Shown here: positions 60,425 to 64,000 of the stretch, piece by piece | Layout of the letters: every line of letters starts with the position of its first letter | Position numbering within the stretch: the first letter of the stretch is position 1 | NCBI GenBank assembly: GCA_022495005.1 | Contig: JAGYXB010000135.1 | Span: forward strand, 1,798,001-1,862,000 | Direction of reading: 5' to 3' | Source: Rhyacophila brunnea | Taxonomy: Eukaryota; Arthropoda; Insecta; Trichoptera; Rhyacophilidae | DNA: 64,000 bases | Made by a program: the position numbers and the translations under genes | The notes under the pieces: generated by a model | Told to the model about the DNA's origin: nothing | What the model saw: only the letters and a program-made list of their open reading frames with translations | The model's database searches: none

Positions 60425-61337
60425 TATATTAACGAGATATTTTATTAGTTGCATAATATTATTCTTACTGATATAACACATTATTATATGATTCCCGGGA
60501 TGATTTTATTTCGTCGGTGCAACATAAAACTTGCTTCTTTCACTGTAGTGTAATTTGAATTCAAACTTGCATAGCATGCAGCCTTTCATAATAATCCATA
60601 AAATTTTATTATTTTCATATCGATAAAAAGTCTACTTTTCCGACGATAAATAATGCTTATTGGTCTCAGGGCCTTGCATAAGTTTCGTGGCAGGTTTTAG
60701 TGCTGTCGTTGTGCATAATGCATACTTTAAAACTATTACAATGTTGATAAAACATTTTAAAATAGTCAACTTTTAATGACTTAGCAGTCGTGGCACATTA
60801 ATAATATGACGGCGGTCGCATTGCTCCCTAAAAGAGTGACTAAACTTTTTATGCCCCTGAGTGAAATAAACCGTGTGCTATGCACAGTTACATAGACCAA
60901 AGTAAAATCTTGTCTTTTTTCCTCACATTACTTTTAAAAAGTAATAATCCCTTTAATTTTGAAAATACGTAACATAGATCAAAAAATCAATAAATCATTG
61001 GTCAATTTTTTGTCTGGAATAGAATACTGCCGTGCTAAGTAAAAATACAGTGTTTTACTTAGCTTTACCTTCTACATAATCTATTTAGAGATTATGTCAA
61101 AACAATCCAATAAGTTTACATGATAATAAAATGAATTTCCCGACTCGTTTTATTCTGGGTATGCTATCAATGCAATCCCTCTCCATCCGAAGAGTGATTG
61201 CTCTTTTAAAGCTTTTTTTTTACTTCTTCGTGGGTTCATTTACAATCCGTATATACTGGCAAATATTAATTTTCATGTTCCCACCAATATCACTCGTAAC
61301 TCTACGGTCTTCAAGATACCTCGTCGCAGGACAGATG
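60425..61337. other. AT-rich noncoding stretch upstream of the LINE
   Basis: No gene recognised. The frame from 61,131 shows no motif and overlaps the truncated LINE 5' end. Confidence 0.45.
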
Positions 61338-63862
61338 TTATGTTTCATGATGCTGTGTATCATGCGATTAACTTATTTGAAGACACTATAATACTTTCTC
61401 AATACAAGTTAGATGTTCTCGGGATCAGTGAGTGTCGACTCACTGGCATTGGCGAGAAGTTTATTCGTGGGTTTCGTCTACTGTACTCCGGACACGCCAC
61501 ATTGCAACGTAGTGGAGTCGGATTGCTGATGTCCAAGGAAGCTTGCAAGTGCCTCACCAGCTGAGAACCTATCTCCGAACGTCTACTCCGTGCTACTTTC
61601 AAGACCAAGTCGGGCTCCATCACTTTTCTGCAGTGCTATGCTCCCACAGAGGCTGCTAGCGATGCAGATAAGGATACATTCTACGAAAGTTTGGCGGAAG
61701 CCGCTGGAAATATCCCCAGCTGTGATCATGCAGTTATCTTTGGTGATCTAAATGCCAAAGTAGGATCTGACCCCTCGCGTGGACCCTTTGTGCTGGGAAA
61801 ACATGGCCTTGGCCAAATGAATGATAATGGTTCCCGTCTGGTAGATTTTGTCTCAATGAATGGTCTTGTGATTGATGGTAGTCTTTTCCCACATAATACC
61901 ATCCACAAATATACATGGACATCGCCAGACGGTAATACAAGAAACCAGAAGCGCAGCGCGGAATACCAGACAATGGACCGCGTGGTAAAGCGTTCTGCCC
62001 GCCGCGATAAGCGCCGACGCCTGGATGACCTCATTCGGGATGCGGAATCTGCTGCCTGCAAGAATAATCCAAGTGCTCTCTTCCGCATCACCAGAGCAAT
62101 TTGCGGTAGGAAACGTCCAGTGGTCACTGCAGTACGCAACTCTGACGGAGTGACAGTCACTGAACCTGCAAAGGTCCAGGAGCTATGGCGCCAACATTTC
62201 AGTGATGTCCTGAATCGCCCACCTCCATTGCATCCCTTCAATATTCCGTCGGAGATCACCGCCCTCGAAATCACTACTGCATCGGGATTCTGCGAAGATC
62301 CTCCAACAACTGCTGGAGTTAAAGAGGCTGTCAAAAAACTGAAGCGCAGGAAAGCTCCTGGAGATGATGGCATCCATGCAGAATTTCTGCTCTGCGGACT
62401 GACCGCTGTATTGCCGTCCTTGTGTGACCTTCTGCGCGAGGTGTGGGAAAGGGAGCAGTGCCCCAAAGCCTGGAGGGATGGTACCGTTGTTACTCTGCAC
62501 AAAAAGGGTAACCCACAAGACTGTAATAATAACAGAGGAATCACTCTCCTCAGCGTTCCCGGGAAGGTGTTGGCGCAGATTCTCCTGTACAGGATTAGAA
62601 GTCCCATGCTGGATGTTTTGCGTGCGCAGCAGAGTGGATTTGTCCCGGGGAAGTCCTGCTCAGAGCATATTTCAACTCTCCGATGCCTCCTGCAACAGTA
62701 CCAAGAGATGAATATACCTGTCGCCTGCTGCTTCGTGGACTATGAAAAGGCATTTGGTAGTCCTCATCGTGAATCTCTGTGGCAAATTCTGCTAGGCTAT
62801 GGGGTCCCACGGAAACTGGTCGCCGTGATAAGTGCTCTCTACACCAATACAGAGTGTCGCGTGAGAGCAGCCGGAACATCCTCTGACCTTTTTGAAATCA
62901 CGTCAGGAGTCAAGCAAGGATGTGTACTTGCGCCCTTTCTTTTTATCATCATGATGGATTTCATAATGCGTAAGACGGTTTGCCCCGACAGTGGGATACG
63001 CCTACATCATGATGACATAAGCGATCTATGCGAAGAAAGACTGTGCGACTTGGAGTATGCAGACGACGCAGTCGTGTTTGACTCGACGATCGAAAGGTCG
63101 GAGGTGACCGTGAACAGGCTAGCCGCGAACTCGATGCGTGTGGGTCTTCATCTGAATGCCGCTAAGACCAAATCCATGTGCAGTGCTGCTTGCATCGACG
63201 CTGACACTCCTCTGCGGGTTTCTGGTCTGCCCGTCGAGCTGGTGTCCAGATTTAAATACTTGGGTGCCACGGTTGCCGATGATGGTGGTATTTCTAGTGA
63301 GCTTGGAATCCGCATGGGTGTGGCGGGCTCTGCGTTCAACCAACTTGGAGTCGCATGGAGGTCAAGGCTGTATTCTGTGAGGACCAATTGTCGTTTGTTT
63401 AATGCGTGCGTGCTACCTGTGTTTCTGTATGGCTGTGAGACATGGCATCTTACTAAGCTTCAAGAGTCTCGGCTTTTGAGCTTTGAGAATCGATGTCTCC
63501 GCAGAATCTTAGGGGTACATTGGTACGACCGCGTTACAAACACCCGAGTTCGTGAGCAGATACAACAGCCTTCGGTGATTGAAGTTATCACAAAGAGACG
63601 AATTACGTGGCTGGGACATGTATTCCGGATGCCGCCAAAGAGTGCGGCACTTCGTACCCTTGTGGCACAGCCTCAAGGGTTCTGTCGCCGTGGCCGGCCC
63701 TCTCTCACCCTGCAGCGATGCTACAAAAGCGACCTACGTGCTGCAGGTCTGACATGGCGGGAGGCACAGGAGTTGGCGATGGACCGAGGGAAGTGGCGCC
63801 AACTTGTGCTTGCCCTATGCCCCAATGTTGGGACGTGACAGGGTGAAAGAAGAAGAAGATAA
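61338..63862 (+). mobile_element. Non-LTR retrotransposon (LINE), 5'-truncated
   Basis: One frame runs from about 61,340 to 63,838 with endonuclease and reverse transcriptase domains, then a short 3' end with GAAAGAAGAAGAAGA. No LTRs. The 5' end is truncated within the endonuclease. The higher GC than the flanks and the long open frame make it the youngest identifiable LINE here; a decayed relative lies at 18.3 kb. The domain order and the GHVFRM / A-x-DR-x-KWR ending resemble RTE-like insect elements, but the clade needs a tree. Confidence 0.9.
61340..63838 (+). pseudogene. LINE polyprotein: endonuclease plus reverse transcriptase
   Basis: Copies the element's RNA into DNA at a nicked target. 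The frame begins within the APE-type endonuclease: YKLDVLGISECRLTG (61,400) and GVGLLMSKEACK. A single in-frame TGA lies at 61,562-61,564. It continues in the same frame with ITFLQCYAPTE, AVIFGDLNAKVG (61,733) and YTWTSPDGNTRNQ. The endonuclease then stops short: the expected D-H and SDHH region is absent and the text jumps in frame to SAEYQTMDRVVKRSARRDKR. Reverse transcriptase: KAPGDDGIHAEF (62,348), GITLLSVPGKV, QSGFVPGKSC, FVDYEKAFGSPHRE (62,732; catalytic D present), SGVKQGCVLAP and LEYADDAVVF (63,050). C-terminus: YGCETWHLTK, WLGHVFRMP and EAQELAMDRGKWRQL. The deletion plus the stop predict no activity. Confidence 0.88.
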
Positions 63863-63894
63863 AATGTTTAATCTTTCAGATTTCACCAATCTTT

Positions 63895-64000
63895 GAGATG
63901 TGGTGTTGGCGCCGAATGCTTCGCATTTCTTGGACGGAGCACAGGACGAACCAGTCAATCATTCAGAGACTGAAGATAAAGGAACGGCTCTCGACACAGT
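63895..64000 (+). pseudogene. Second LINE family, C-terminal fragment running off the window
   Basis: An open stretch reads EMWCWRRMLRISWTEHRTNQ and then SIIQRLKIKERLST. This is the well-known segment after the reverse transcriptase domain (MWCWRRMLRI-W-x-x-RTN) in a different, common insect LINE group. It starts about 30 bp after the end of the LINE upstream and continues past the window, so its length is unknown. Confidence 0.75.

Noticed and set aside
61726..62607. 293-codon minus-strand frame inside the LINE
   Set aside because: Antisense shadow of the GC-richer reverse transcriptase frame, with no domain of its own.
1..64000. CRISPR arrays, operons, rRNA, bacterial or organellar insert
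   Set aside because: No regularly spaced repeats, no dense coding and no rRNA-like conserved stretches were seen; the content is that of an arthropod nuclear genome.

Overview
This is an AT-rich stretch with no intact host gene that I can recognise. It has no long open frames except one retrotransposon, no rRNA and no operon-like layout. What can be identified is mostly decayed mobile DNA: tRNA-derived SINEs, several families of non-LTR retrotransposon (LINE) relics, a Helitron with the classical insect-type ends, hAT-type elements with 8-bp target duplications, and terminal-inverted-repeat (TIR) elements. The CCTAA (TTAGG) arthropod telomere-type motif also occurs. Together these point to an arthropod, most likely an insect. 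I cannot fix the order; hemipteran or lepidopteran would both fit. The window reads as intergenic or long-intron DNA.

Layout. 0-13 kb: AT-rich DNA with two SINEs (4.56, 10.40 kb), a LINE relic (2.95 kb), a small hairpin element and a 504-bp TIR element carrying a tRNA-Ile-like body (8.47 kb). 13.4-16.5 kb: a composite repeat with a tRNA-like head and a LINE-like tail, then a 2.1-kb Helitron with a broken Rep/helicase N-terminal frame and a 241-bp hAT MITE nested in it. 18-29 kb: an old copy of the 61-kb LINE, further LINE tails (19.8, 22.8, 23.1, 26.6 kb), a SINE, the second tRNA-Ile-like TIR element, two copies of a ~450-bp repeat facing each other 4.5 kb apart, a 384-bp hAT MITE and another LINE relic. 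29-33.5 kb: almost featureless. 33.5-38.1 kb: the most informative block. A hAT element with a perfect 8-bp duplication hosts a second 1.44-kb TIR element with an unrecognised broken frame. Immediately after it comes a 2.45-kb TIR element that carries a decayed DUF7869-type gene, itself split by a SINE. 38-61 kb: LINE relics, a second inverted pair of the ~450-bp repeat (44.3/45.1 kb), a MITE at 48.1 kb, a foldback element filled with CCTAA repeats (52.85 kb), a ~104-bp tandem duplication (55.7 kb), a dispersed repeat shared with 24.5 kb, and two SINEs. 61.3-64 kb: a nearly complete LINE open frame (endonuclease plus reverse transcriptase), followed by the start of a relic from another LINE family.

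Between the repeats are islands of 200-500 bp that are richer in GC and apparently non-repetitive, without convincing coding sense. They may be conserved regulatory DNA, but only comparison with other species could show that.

The best candidate for something undescribed is the 35,622-38,070 element. It has ~55-bp near-identical TIRs ending in CGCACCCC, a 4-bp ATTT duplication, repeated subterminal GACTATNAC motifs, and a DUF7869-type gene as its only cargo. This suggests that DUF7869 proteins, known mainly as multi-copy proteins of unknown function, are transposases with an RNase-H-like D-D-E core.
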